DNA from: Paramoeba atlantica
Lineage: Eukaryota > Discosea
DNA length: 64,000 nucleotides
Direction of reading: 5' to 3'
Assembly: GCA_977017575.1 (NCBI GenBank)
Contig: CDRNVI010000149.1
Span: 496,001-560,000, forward strand
Shown here: one piece after another, positions 25,368 to 36,316 of the stretch
How positions within the stretch are numbered: position 1 is the stretch's first letter
How the letters are laid out: every line of letters starts with the position of its first letter
Translations under genes and position numbers: made by a program
The notes under the pieces: model-generated
The model's database searches: none
The model's input: only the letters and a program-made list of their open reading frames with translations
What the model was told of the DNA's origin: nothing

Positions 25368-25754
25368 AACTTGATTTTTTTCCATTGTCCAAACTTTCGA
25401 CAGTTGAAAAAAAACCAAGAAAAACATCAACCGTCGAAAAAATAACTTCAATGATTGAAAAAAACATCAAAAATTTCAACCATCAAAAGAAAAAAGTCAA
25501 TCAAAATTTCAACTGTCAAAAAAAAACCAAGAAAAACATTGACCATTGAAAAAATAATTTCAGTGGTTGAAAAAAAACAACAAAAATATTGACCAGCAAA
25601 AGAAAAAGATTGAACAAGTCCAATTACAAATTTCAATGGTTGAAAAAAACAAAAAAAAATCAACCACCGAAAAAAAAAGCGCTTTTTTTTGGTGTTTTTT
25701 TTTCAACCACTGAAAAACAAAGCCGCCACCGGTTTTTTGTTTTGTTTTTTCCTC
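25368..25754. repeat. Dispersed repeat A, copy 1, built of TTCAACxGTTGAA-like units
   Basis: About 390 bases alignable nearly end to end with 60576-60983. It is composed of repeated units around CAACnGTTGAAAAA or its variants (CGACAGTTGAA, CAACCGTCGAA, CAACCATCAAA), separated by AAACCAAGAAAAACAT-type spacers. It ends with GCGCTTTTTTTT and TTTTTTGTTTTGTTTTTTCC. It does not code. The palindromic core is typical of protein-binding sites. Confidence 0.8.
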
Positions 25755-26525
25755 TCCAGAACTGAAAGAAAGGTTGAAAAGAGTGTTTGAGAGTGAGTTT
25801 TGAGGTGTTTTTTGAAGGAAAAAAAAAGAATTTGTTTCTCTTTCCATTTTTTTATCATCAAATGAATTTACAGTAAGAAATCTCCTTCTGTTTGGATCAA
25901 TCAACAAAACAGGTTCTTTTTTTTCCTTCCACAACATCATCATCTTCAACTTCAACACATAACCTTTTCTTTCAAATCAAACAATCCAATCATCAAAAGA
26001 ATAACAAATACACACTTTTTTTCCTTTTTCCTTTTCTTTTTTGTTCTATTTCTTCAACCTTCACCATCCTCATTCAACCAAAAAACATACAAATCAGAAA
26101 AGAGACCACAAGAATGAATGGACATGTGGATAAGACTTTAGATTTTTTTTTTGAAGGCTCAAAAGGAATATTTGAAGTCACTTCAACCCCAAAAAACACC
26201 ATGATTGCAAGTGCAGCCCACCCTTTTTTTAGTAATCAAAACAAGGTGTTGCCTTTTAAAGTAATTCAGAGAAGGGTTAGCTTCCAAAAATGGTGTCCTA
26301 AGCACTGGCCAGTGTCCCTAAATTAGAGAGTCCCTTTTTCCTTTTTTTTGGTCATTCTTTTCTTCTCTTTTTTGGTGGAGTGGTTTTCCCACAACTTTTT
26401 CAATTTGATTTTTCTCTCATTCCTTTTTCTCATCTCTTTTTAATAAACAACCCACTGGGGCACATACTTTCCATTGCCCTCTTTTTCCTTGTTCTGTGTT
26501 TTTTTTCATTTATTTTTTATGAAAT
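25755..26525. other. No confident gene
   Basis: The minus strand has an open, protein-like stretch near 25820-25958 (KEPVLLIDPNRRRFLTVNSF). The plus strand has one near 26100-26326 (TTRMNGHVDKTLDFFFEGSK). Neither could be assigned to a family or joined to exons. Confidence 0.35.
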
Positions 26526-26609
26526 GTCGGAATGGTCGAGTGGTCTAAGACGTGTGACTAGAAATCACATCCTGGAAACGGGGCGTAGGTCCAAATCCTG
26601 CTTCCGACG
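26526..26609 (+). tRNA. tRNA-Ser(AGA), class II
   Basis: Acceptor GTCGGAA pairs with TTCCGAC. The anticodon arm TGTGA-CTAGAAA-TCACA gives AGA. The long variable arm is of the serine type; the discriminator is G. The T loop reads GGTCCAAATCC instead of GGTTCGAATCC, so two B-box positions deviate and transcription may be weakened. Length 84 nt. Confidence 0.88.
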
Positions 26610-26976
26610 AATTTTTTTTCTTTGTTTTTGAATTTTTTCCTCTTTTTTTTTTGCCTGAAAACAATTTTTTCTTTTTTTTTTTTTTTTGAATGAAAAAAAA
26701 TCATTCAAAAGGTTTACTTTTGAAAAGGTTTTCCCTTCCTTTGAAAAAGAAAAAAAATAGTCTTTGGGAAATCATGAAAAATAAAATCTGTTTTTTCCTA
26801 CTTTTTTTGTGAATTAACAATAAAAAGTGATTTTCACCTTCATTTTCTCCAATCACTTTTTTCATTTTTGTTTTTTTCCTTTTTCTGCTCTTTTCTTTGT
26901 TTTTTCACTTTGTTTTTCTGTTTCTCCAGAAATTTTTCTGGCTGGAAAGCCAAAAAATTGGGTCATTTTTCAGAAA

Positions 26977-27051
26977 TGCTCGTTTAGCTTAGTCGGTAGA
27001 GCGCCGTGCTAATAACGCGGAGGTCACAGGTTCGATCCCTGTAATGAGCAA
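26977..27051 (+). tRNA. tRNA-Ile(AAU)
   Basis: Acceptor TGCTCGT pairs with ATGAGCA, with one G-T pair. The D arm has GTCGGTAGAGC, the anticodon loop CTAATAA gives AAU, and the T arm is CAGGTTCGATCCCTG. The discriminator is A and a T run follows as Pol III terminator. No intron. Confidence 0.95.
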
Positions 27052-27249
27052 TTTTTTTTTGAAAAAAAAGTTGAAAAAAAGATAAATCTCGCTGACTGAA
27101 TGGGTTTTCTTTTGTCTTTGTTGTTTTGCTCAAGAAGGAATTAAAAATCTTTTTTTTTTTCCTTGTTTGCATATCTTTTTCTTCTTTTTCCTTCTTCCAT
27201 CAAAATCAGCCCCCATCACACTAAAAATTTGACCTTTTTTTCAACAAAT

Positions 27250-27314
27250 GCCACTTATGCTCTAGCGCTAGGCTTTTAACCTAGTGGTCAAGGGTTCAAG
27301 CCCCTTTAGTGGCT
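27250..27314 (+). tRNA. tRNA-Lys(UUU) with a shortened D arm
   Basis: Acceptor GCCACTT/AGTGGC, anticodon arm CTAGG-CTTTTAA-CCTAG (anticodon UUU), variable loop TGGTC and T arm AAGGGTTCAAGCCCCTT are intact, and a T run follows. Only about 11 bases (ATGCTCTAGCG) stand where a D arm of 18-20 bases is expected, so the normal D loop and most of the A box are missing. It may be a tRNA pseudogene or an unusual D-arm-reduced tRNA. Confidence 0.75.
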
Positions 27315-28098
27315 TTTTTTTTTTTTTAATTTTCAAAAGAAAAAAGAAAAAAGTTTCCTCAAACACTCTTTTGCTCCAATTGAAGTTTGTTTGTGTGACA
27401 CTCAAATTCATTTTGGAAAAATTTGGTTTTCTCTGTTTTTCTCTTTTTTTTTTGGGGAGGGGGGGGGGGGAGAAATTCCCCGAAGACATTTCTTTAAAAT
27501 TTTATTTGTGAGCTGAATAAATTTAGCTGACTCTGTCTCAGAAAAAAAAAAATTTTTTTTTGGGGGGGATGGGAACAAATTGCTTGGAAAGAAACAGAAA
27601 AGGGATAAAAAACTTTCTCCAAAAACTGAAAGGCCCTCCCTCCTCCATTGCACAACAAAGTAGTTTTGAGATTGATGTTCATGAAAAAGAGATTGGAGAA
27701 TGGACCAAAATTTTTGAAACGACTCATTGAGAGGAAACAACTTTTGATCTGGAAACGAAATTTCAATTTTTTGTTGGCAAGAGAATGATTGTTGTCAAGG
27801 GTGAATATATGGTGATTGTTCACTTTCCAACAGAAGAAACCAATTGAAGTTGAACTGTGATCAAAATTTAACTTCCTTCACAACAAATAGAGTCACACAC
27901 ATTGGAGTTTGCAAAACAGAGACCCTTTTCATTATGTGAGTTCAAAGAAATCAGAAAAAAGGAGAAAGAATCAAAAAATAAAAATAGAAAAAAAAGAGAA
28001 GAGGAGAGAAAAAAAGAAAAAGGAAAAAAAGAAAAAACCATATCACTTGATCTTTTTGAACAAAAAAAAATAAAAATAAAAAGAAAGAGAAAAAAATC
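27315..28098. other. No confident gene
   Basis: Contains a G10 run (27460-27471), an A/T tract and a plus-strand open stretch near 27660-27810 (FMKKRLENGPKFLKRLIERK) that looks protein-like but has no recognised motif and ends in a stop. A purine tract lies at 27950-28090. Confidence 0.35.
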
Positions 28099-28170
28099 CT
28101 CCCCGACCGGGAATCGAACCCGGGACTCCCGCGTGACAGGCGGGGATTTTGCCAACTATACTATCGGGGA
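28099..28170 (-). tRNA. tRNA-Asp(GUC)
   Basis: A 72-nt minus-strand cloverleaf: acceptor TCCCCGA with TCGGGGA, anticodon arm CCCGC-CTGTCAC-GCGGG giving GUC, T arm CCGGGTTCGATTCCCGG, discriminator G. The truncated LINE begins about 55 bases upstream of its 5' end. Confidence 0.95.
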
Positions 28171-28224
28171 TTTGTTGAAAGAGTGAAAAAAAAATAAGAA
28201 GGATTACCAAAAAAATCAATCAAA

Positions 28225-30813
28225 AAAATCAATTGACAGTCTTAATCACCAACCAAAAACTCAATGAAACCATACACAACATCATGGCAACCTCTCTCTT
28301 CATTCCTCTGGCAAAAGGGGACAAAGGGATCCGTCCAATTGGTGTTGCTGAAGTTCTCAAGAGGTGGGCAGCGATTGCACTTGTTCTTGAAGTCCAACAC
28401 GAGGGAATTCCTGAGAAATTGTCCCACCAATATGGTGTATGCTTGCCAAGTGGTGCAGAAATGGTCCACAAAGCAATATCACAGCCTATCTCCACCTCCA
28501 CCCACAACATTATGCCGTGAAACTGGACATTGTTAATGCCTTCAATTCCATCTCAAGAAAAACCATCTTTGAGAGCACAGTCCAGCTGGCCCCTGTATTA
28601 CTCCCATACCTCTACACCTTCTATTCTTCAGTAACACCCCTCCTCTCTCATGACCGGAACCACACCCTCACCATGGAGGAGGGTGTCCAGCAAGGAGATC
28701 CCCTCGGGACAATTTTCTTCTGTCTGGGATTTCATGGAGTCCTTAATCCAATCTTTCAGAAGGTTGATGCTCCACTGAATGCACTTCTTCTTCTCCTCTT
28801 TGTTGATGATATATTTGTTTGTGGGAGCCCAGTTGCCATTGCAGAAATCACCACTCAGATCCAGAGTGTCCTCCCAAATGCCAACCTCAAACTTGGCACA
28901 GAAAGGGGCAAAATGGTCTGTTTCTCTCCCAAAGCGCCCAGGAGCAATGACCTCAAAAATCTTGGCATTGGGAAGGCGGAAGTAATCACAGTTCTAGGGT
29001 CACCCATTGGGCTGAACACTCAAATTTCCAAGTGGCTTCACACCCTTGCTCAAGAATACCAACAAGCATCACAAGACCACTGTTTAATAATGTTCTCCAA
29101 CCCCCATGAAAGTCTTGAGCTTTTTGTCAAAACCATCACACCCAAACTAACATACATCTGTCGCACAACACCTCTCTCTTTAACCCCTTTCCAAGACTTC
29201 ATCAAGCAAACCACTACAACAAACATCAATTACCTCCTCAACCTCCTCCAAGTCCCCCACCTGCATCCAAACAAAGAACTCCATCTCTCTCAAGTAGAAG
29301 CTGCAGGCCTTCCAAAGTCAAAAGGTGGTGGTGGCTTGAGCTACTCTCAGAACACCCACCAAGCAGCCTTCCTTGGCTCCTGGATCTCAGTTTACTGATC
29401 CTGCTCTGAGTTCAAACCTGAACTTACCAACCTCTTTGAAGACTTCTGGAAGAGTGACTCACCCCAGCGCCAGGCCCTCCACCAAGCATATGACCATTTT
29501 GAAAGCTTCATCTCGAGCGAGTGGAAACTGCCAAGTGGTACCTCTGTCCATGAGCTCCTAACTCGATTGACAGAGCCACCATCTGACTCAATGGGCACTG
29601 GAGAAAACTACAAACCACAGAAGAAGTTCACCTCCTGTGAACTTCAGGATGTCAAAAAGAAGATCATGGACCCAACACAAGATAAAAACCTCTGCCGTGC
29701 AATCCGTGAGAATGAGGTTGGCCCCACCACCCACTTGTGGATGACAGCCTACCCAGACAAGGACACCTCTGAGCCAAAGCCATATCGAGCCTTAAATGCT
29801 GAAGATTTTCGCTCAGCCTACCGATGTAGGCTTGACATCATTGACCCACACCTTGGGGCTCTCTGTGAACTTGGGACTGTCAAGTGTGGATTTTGTGAAA
29901 AAGAACTCTGTGCTGCATCCTCCCTCCACCTCTCAGACTGCACCAGTCGTGGAAGAGGAACCACACAAGAAGACACCATGCTCTCTGTGATGAACTCAAG
30001 AACATTGCCAACTGGGCAGGAAAAACAACAATCCGAGATGGAGCCTACCGGCCAATTGGGAAGTCACACAAGCAACCTGATCTTACAATCTGTGAGTGGC
30101 AAGGCGACCAGGATCTGTGTATTGATGTTCGAGTTGTGTCAACCCACATAACCCCCCGCTTTCGTTGTGTGATCCAAACACCCACCAAAACCTACTCTGA
30201 CCCCACACTCGACACCCTCTCACCTGCACACCATGCCAGGATCATAAAACGCAGAGAATATGTGGACAGACGTCTGACTGAAACAGACTTTAATGCAGGA
30301 AGGGACAGAGACACCCCTGAGGAGAAACGGACCCTTAAACAAATAACTCTTTCCGATCGCCAAGGTGAAGTCATCTTCCTTCTAGCATCTTCATCCTCAG
30401 GTAATGGAATATCCCCTGACATTAGTGCACTCCTACGGTCCCTCGCTTCAATTGCCCTCCAAAACGACCGGGTCCTGGATGCCAACCCCCTCCCCCTCTT
30501 CTTGAGAACAGCAAAGAAGAAGATTTCAGCTGCACTAATGAAAGCAATGGCAAACCACATGATGAGCATACGGGAAAATCTAAAACCCAGCAACCCCCTT
30601 TTGACCCATCATTCTCTGTGCTTCTCATCATCTCTCAATCCAAATGACATTTCCATTCCCCCCTCTTCTTTTCCACACGTACTACCCCCTTTTTCTGCAG
30701 TTCCTCCTCTCACTGGGTGAGATATTCTGCCAAATGTGCAACCATTCCCTTCTCTTACGACCATCTTTTTCGAATAAAAATCTCTTTCATCTCCAAAAAA
30801 AAAAAAAAAAAAA
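28225..30813 (+). mobile_element. 5'-truncated non-LTR retrotransposon (RT, zinc finger, restriction-like endonuclease)
   Basis: Coding begins inside the RT domain: KGDKGIRPIGVAEVLKRWAA, LDIVNAFNSISR, EEGVQQGDPLGTIFF and the active site LLLFVDDIFVCG (FVDD instead of the usual YxDD). Downstream are CGFCEKEL...LHLSDC, a CCHC finger, and KQPDLTICEW...QDLCIDVRVVS, which fits a PD-(D/E)XK restriction-like endonuclease, the R2/CRE/NeSL architecture. Frames shift near 28440-28500 and near 29970. One in-frame TGA (29396-29398) separates RT from the C-terminal part. It ends in an A tract (30795-30813). The 5' third is missing. It is not functional as it stands. Confidence 0.85.
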
Positions 30814-31079
30814 TCAAAAAAATCAAAAAAACAAAAACCCTCTTGAAGAAGAGAAAATAAAAAGGAAGAAAATGAAAAAGAATAATAAAAATCCTGTCCT
30901 CTCTTCCAAATCAGTTCCACAATTCAATTTTAAATTCTTCTTAAAATCTGAAATAATAATTGATCCAAAATGAATCAACAACAACCCCAAAAATGAGGTT
31001 TGTTCATGTGAAAATCACCAAACGAAAAAAGTAATGTTCTTTCTTTCTAAAAACACATTTTCTGAATCACAAACAATAA

Positions 31080-31745
31080 TTCTACCCTCCCCATCATCAG
31101 AAACAACAATATCCCCATCCCCCCATCAACACCAACATTGTAAGGATTGTTAAACTAACCTTTCAGAAGAATGTTCTGAACCAAAAGAATGAAGAAAAGA
31201 TCCATCATTATCAAACAAACACTTGAATTCAATGATGGGAAGTATCAGCAACAATAATTCAACCTTCTTCATCCACAACACCCACACCACATGGTTCATC
31301 AAACTGACCATCTTCAGAACCTTTTGATCCAAAAGATTTGACCAAATCTCCTTCTTTGTTTAAGATTACAACCTGAAAAGAATCTTGAGACCAATCAAGA
31401 ACAACACTGAATTAGATCATTCAATCCAATTGAAACCATCATAAGATTCCAATTGAATTGAATCAATTGTTTTGTTGATATTCAATTGTCTCATTTCCTT
31501 CTTTATCTCTCACACTCAATCCATCATCATCATTTTCACAAATAAAAAGATTCCCATCACTGTTCACACTCACCCTATAGATTCATTCCTCAAAGGAAAA
31601 TAAAGAAAACAAATTGAATTGAATCACCACCACCATCACAATAAATCACTCCTTTCTTTGGTTTTGGTAAATCAACAACACCTCCTTTCAGAAACAAATT
31701 TGCAGTTTGAAGAAGAGTTTGAAAAAAGTTGATCATCAAAAAAAA
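31080..31745 (-). pseudogene. NHL-repeat protein pseudogene
   Basis: The minus strand encodes repeated NHL-type blades with stops: KEGDLVKSFGSKGSEDGQFD, EPCGVGVVDEEG-stop-IIVADTSHH-stop-IQVF, FDNDGSFLHSFGSEHSSER, then NPYNVGVDG and EGRIIVCDSENV. Two TGA codons (31259-31261 and 31229-31231) sit where NHL repeats have Arg. A short insertion also shifts the frame after IQVF. Upstream segments (KGGVVDLPKPKKGVIYCDGG, ENDDDGLSVRDKEGNETIEY) belong to the same gene. A beta-propeller of this type usually mediates protein or RNA binding. Confidence 0.7.
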
Positions 31746-31799
31746 AAAAAAAGAGAAAAATCAGGAAGAGGAGGGGGAGGTAGCACAAGAGGAAAAGGG

Positions 31800-32755
31800 A
31801 AAGAGCGAGCCTTTTCCCTTCAGGAGGACTTTTACTTAATGGAGGAGAGCACGCACAATGGTGTGAACTACCAGCAAGCAATTGAGGGAATCCAAACCAG
31901 TAAATACATCCTCACCCAACGCTCAGAAAAAAGCCGACTGAGATGCAGTTGCAGGACATTACCACAATGTGTTGGAAGAGCCAAAGGAAAAGGGAAATAT
32001 ATTCCCAACCCTTTGTGGTTATTGAGGAGGCTCTTAATGAAAACCTTTCGCAAGATGAATTGGTGTGCCAAGTGACCACCAAAACATGGAAAAGCGGCAA
32101 AAAGAAAGGGTTTGAGGGTCAAGCCCCTGTTTTAGACCCACTAAAGAGACAGTCTTGGTTCAGAGCTCACGGAGAAGGGTGGAACGACTGGCCGCAAAAA
32201 CTCAACGCTGTCCTCCTTGTGAAAATGTTTGTTTATGGATGGACTTGAGTGACTTTAGAATCAAGGGAAAACAAGGTCCCAAGAAAGAGAGGGAAAAAAT
32301 GTGGTCTCACAAGTTACTGGCTCCAGGAAGAAGATGGGTAACAGTTTGTAATGCCAAAGGAGGAACTGAGTGGGTGAGTGGGCCTCACTCTCCAAAGCAG
32401 TATGATGGAGATTTGTTAATTTACTCTGCCAAAACAATTGATCGGTTGTTTGAGGGCGGAACAGTGGTTGCTGACAACCATTTTCGAAAAGCGACCTGAT
32501 TCTTGAAAAAGGTCTTTTTGATCACAAACAAGTCTTGTGGAGGAAGGCCAAAAATTGTTGATGGGAAGAAAGTCCCTTGTGTGTGTTGAGCCAAGAGGAT
32601 ACAAGAAATAATGAAGAAATTGCTTTTGTACGAGTGGCTGGTGTAAATCTACTTTCAAATCTGTTGGTGGTGTGTATTATGAAGATGAGAATCAACATGA
32701 TTGTACCCTTCGCTTTGCTCTTGCTTGTCACAAGAAAATTGTTGAATAATTATTG
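31800..32755 (+). pseudogene. Harbinger-like (DDE_Tnp_4) transposase relic
   Basis: Segments in two or three frames read LNENLSQDELVCQVTTKTW, then CLWMDLSDFRIKGKQGPKK (first Asp), SHKLLAPGRRWVTVCNAKGG, SGPHSPKQYDGDLL, EGGTVVADNHFRKAT (second Asp), FLITNKSCGGRPKIVDGKK and a C-terminal CKSTFKSVGGVYYEDENQHD. The D..(I)...YS.K...V.....G......GP..YD....ADxxF order matches PIF/Harbinger-type transposases. Frames change near 32150 and stops occur after 32499 (TGA) and in the C-terminal part. The plus-strand gene at 63629 could be the N-terminal half of a related element. Confidence 0.55.
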
Positions 32756-34080
32756 ATTAAAAATTTATTTCTTTTTTTTCTGATCTGAATTGAAAAAATA
32801 TGGGGTTTTTTTAATGGGTCAACCCACCGATTTTTACGTTAAAAACTCGGGCTTGACTCTCTTTGGTTTTCTCTTCAAAAACAAAACCAAAAAACACAAA
32901 AAAAATAATAAACATATCACATTTGGAACAATACATTCGAGTTCATTCTCCACATGTTCCGAAATTCACACATTCTGATACATCTCCTGTTTTTTTTTGT
33001 TTTTTCAAAAAAAATATTTGAAATTTCCTCTCTCTCTCTCTCAAAAAAAAGAGGAAGAAGAGGAAGAAGGATTTTGAAGAAGAAAGAGTTTCTTGAGACA
33101 AAGAAAACAAAAATAAGACCACAACAAGTAAACAAACAACCTTCATTCTTTTTCCCAACTCATTTCCCAAATCAAATTCCACATTCAAATGTTTTCTTTT
33201 TCCTTTTGCCTCACAAACCCTTCCAAGAGTGTTTTCACCTTATCACCCCACAGTAAGAGGGGCATCATCAAACAACCTCATCCACCTTATGAAATGTTAC
33301 CCTCAATTTCCTTGCAAGTTACTCAAGTACTGGTTCTCAATCATTTGCCTCCACATACATTAACACAAAATATTAAGTAACTAAGTCAAAGAAGAGATGG
33401 ACCTCTCGACATTTGAATAATGAGTTGAAATCAACCTTATTATTTTTACTTCTCTCTCCTGGCCATGCCTGTAAACATGGATGGCGATCATTGGGATTAT
33501 CCACACACCAAACCGAAAAAACCTCGAAAAATCAACCAACTTTGGAGCAAGCTACCAAAATGAAGCTCAACCCAAGGGAAGAAGCTCTTCCTGAAGACAG
33601 AGTTCCCCAGAGGAGAGGAATATCTCTCTCAATGACAAGGATCTTCAGCAAGATGATGAACCTCCCAAAGTGTCAGGATCGACCAGATCTCCGGAAGGAC
33701 AAACAAAACAAAAACGAAACCCAATCCAAAGATCAAATCGAAAATGTGGGTTTTATTCAAGAAAACAAACAAAGGGAACATTTGAACAAGAGGGAAAATG
33801 TGGGAGCGGTAACAGTTGAGATGGGGGGTGTGATAGAAACAAAAAGGATTCAGAAATGGTGTTTTTGTGGAAGGAAACATGGACAAAATCAAATCAGGAA
33901 AGGAAAAAAATAAACATCAGGAAAAACAAGAAAAGGGAAAATAAAACAAAGGGAATATCAGAAAGGAAAAGAGGGAAGGAAAGAGAGAGAGAGAGGGCGG
34001 TGATCAATTGGGGGAGTAGAGCAATAAGATGGCATCAAATTGAACAGAAGACAACTGAACAGGGTTCATAACAGGAAGAC
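32756..34080. other. No confident gene; possible degraded retroelement sequence
   Basis: Open plus-strand stretches exist (33413-33913, Lys/Asn/Glu-rich) and another frame reads MDGDHWDYPHTKPKKPRKIN near 33478-33537. Given the gag-like relic just downstream this could be 5' retroelement sequence, but no motif confirms it. Confidence 0.3.
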
Positions 34081-34970
34081 AATTCTCTCTTGAAAGAAGA
34101 GGACTTTGACTATGAGATATTGTGGGAGATGGTCACAAGTCTAGCAGAGAGAGCCAGAGTCTCAACTGAGAATGGCTTCCCAGTTATTCATTTTAATGGT
34201 GGAAAGAATTATCAAATGATGCTGCACAAGTGTTAGTCCTTATAAAAACAACACATCCCTGTTGCTCAACAGCTCAGCAGCAAGATGTTTCAACTCTTCA
34301 AGAGATAGTGTTTTGATTGGCGCTATGCGCATATTCCCCTTGGGGGTTTCAGGTTTGTCAGAGCTGCAGACAGACACATTTCATACTGGCATGGAATTAC
34401 CCTCTCCATGTGATTGAATTTCTCTCTCTACCAAATTGAGGTTGAAGGGTAAATGGCAAAAAGAAAGATTTTGGTGCAAGGAATTCAAGAATTATTTAAA
34501 TCCAAAGTTGCTCAGTCTGAGTTTGCCCAAGCGTGGTTATCTGCTGCAAAAAGGCAAAAAGACACAGGGTTCATTTGTTGTTGGACAAGTCGTTCAGGAC
34601 CAGAAGGATTATTATCCCGTAATCTCTCGTTCAACTCTTAACTCTTTTCCCTTGTATGACAAACATGGGGAAGCAAAGCGGCAATGGTGCAGTATAAAAT
34701 CTTCTTGTTATGTCTGTGGTGAAATTGGCCATTTTGAGAAAAGATGTCCAAACAAAGCCCGAGCACAATCTCATAACCTCCGCAAGAGGTCTGGAACCCC
34801 TCAACCCCCTTCCCTTCAACTCCCTGTCCTCCAAAAGTAGGAGAGTAGACCCCAAAAAGAGGTTAAAGCTGCTGCAAAGAGAGATGCAAAATGAGTTGCC
34901 AAGGAGCTTGCTAAGTTGGCTAGTCAACAAGAGGAAAAAGGCAGAGGAGGAAGGAGAAGAAAAGGAATAA
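34081..34970 (+). pseudogene. Gag-like zinc-knuckle protein relic
   Basis: The stretch starts with an open segment (KEEDFDYEILWEMVTSLAER, then TENGFPVIHFNGGKNYQMML) that ends in a stop at about 34235, continues with DWRYAHIPLGGFRFVRAADR near 34318, and then an ORF (34436-34840) holding CYVCGEIGHFEKRCPNKAR, a CX2CX4HX4C knuckle. A further basic segment follows in another frame. The knuckle closely resembles that of the DIRS gag 2.2 kb downstream (CFSCGESGHSSRSCPNKAK), suggesting an older related element. It is broken by stops. Confidence 0.5.
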
Positions 34971-36316
34971 AAACCTCGTCTTTCTTACCCTTTGTGTGCT
35001 TCTTCTCAGGGTGCTACTTGTCTGTTCTCCCTCTATCCAACCAAGCCAATCAGCTTGTTCACCACTGCAGAATCAAGTTGGACAAAACTGGGAAAAGATT
35101 TTGAAGCAAATCACAACAATGTACATTGGATGTTGATCTTACTTCAGATGGTCCTGTCCAATGTCCTTCCACATTTTGCGAATGGTGGAGCAACATTTGA
35201 AATCACCTCGAAGGTAGGCAAACTAGAGACAGGCACCTCCCCCATAAACTTTCCCATAATTACCTTCTAAAAGACGTTCAAAATAAACAATAAAAGCAGA
35301 TGTAGCCCAATTGTACACAAAAATTACAACAATTTTCTCAAATTTACCACAATTTTTCGACGCTTTGCTGACTCTTTTCACTCCTTGCTTTGACAGCCAA
35401 TTTTTTTTGTTTCTTCCTCTTCTCGGAAGTTCTTGCTACAATTCTTCCTCTTTTCATAACTCTGCTGTTCAACTCTGTTTCTCAAAACACAACACCAAAA
35501 ACACACACAAAAAAAAAAAATTCGAATGCAGCCAAAAACAAAATCAGGAAATAATTTGGACCACGAACTGTGGTTTAAAAGAAATCATAGCAGAAGGGTG
35601 ATGGGAAGTGTCCTCTCTGTAGGCAGTCAGAATCCATTGACACAACCAAGTTCAAAATGTCTTCCTCTTGTTTAAATGTCTGTATCCTCATGATCTCCTT
35701 CTAATTGATAACCGGTCTCCTTGCATCACTATGAAGGAATTATGACAATAAAACAAACCAGACATTCTCATTCTCAACCACACCCACCAAGCAATCAAAA
35801 TCATCAAAATCACGACTCCCCATGATAAAAATATCGAATTGAGTGAAGTGACCTCATACCAATGCAAGAGCCCCCCCCAACAAGAGTATAACACTGCCTC
35901 CAGCTTATGTTTGTGAGACAGTAATTGAAGGATCCCAATGGCTTTGGAATATGTGATCAATCTTTGTTTTGAATCTAAAAAATTGATATTTCTGGCCGCT
36001 TTCCAATTAGGAAAGCGGGGTAACCTGTAGAGGGTGACTTTTCCCTCACCCGGGGTCTCCTTTTTCTGGTAAGGTGGCTGATGTCAGACCCTGTTGATCT
36101 CTGAGATTGGAATCTCGACCAGTGTCACCGCTCTCGCTTCTTTCTTCTTTCTTTTTCACTTTTCTTTTTGTTCCTTCGTTCTCGTGAACGTTGTTTTCTT
36201 GTGTTCCGTTCGTGAGCCTGACGCTATTGGTTTTTTGTGTTCTGTTTATTGGGTTTTTTGTTGCCTAGTGCCTTTTTTACCCTTTGTTTTTCTGTTTGGC
36301 CGTATTGTGTACTACG
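34971..36316. other. Left flank and 5' untranslated region of the DIRS-type element
   Basis: A minus-strand ORF at 35688-35960 encodes one hydrophobic segment (IFLSWGVVILMILIAWWVWL) but has no family. From about 35990 the base composition changes to GC- and CpG-richer sequence with short inverted repeats (GGGTGA/TCACCC near 36036-36056, GAGATT..AATCTC near 36101-36116), probably the 5' end of the DIRS element. Its exact terminus was not found. Confidence 0.4.
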
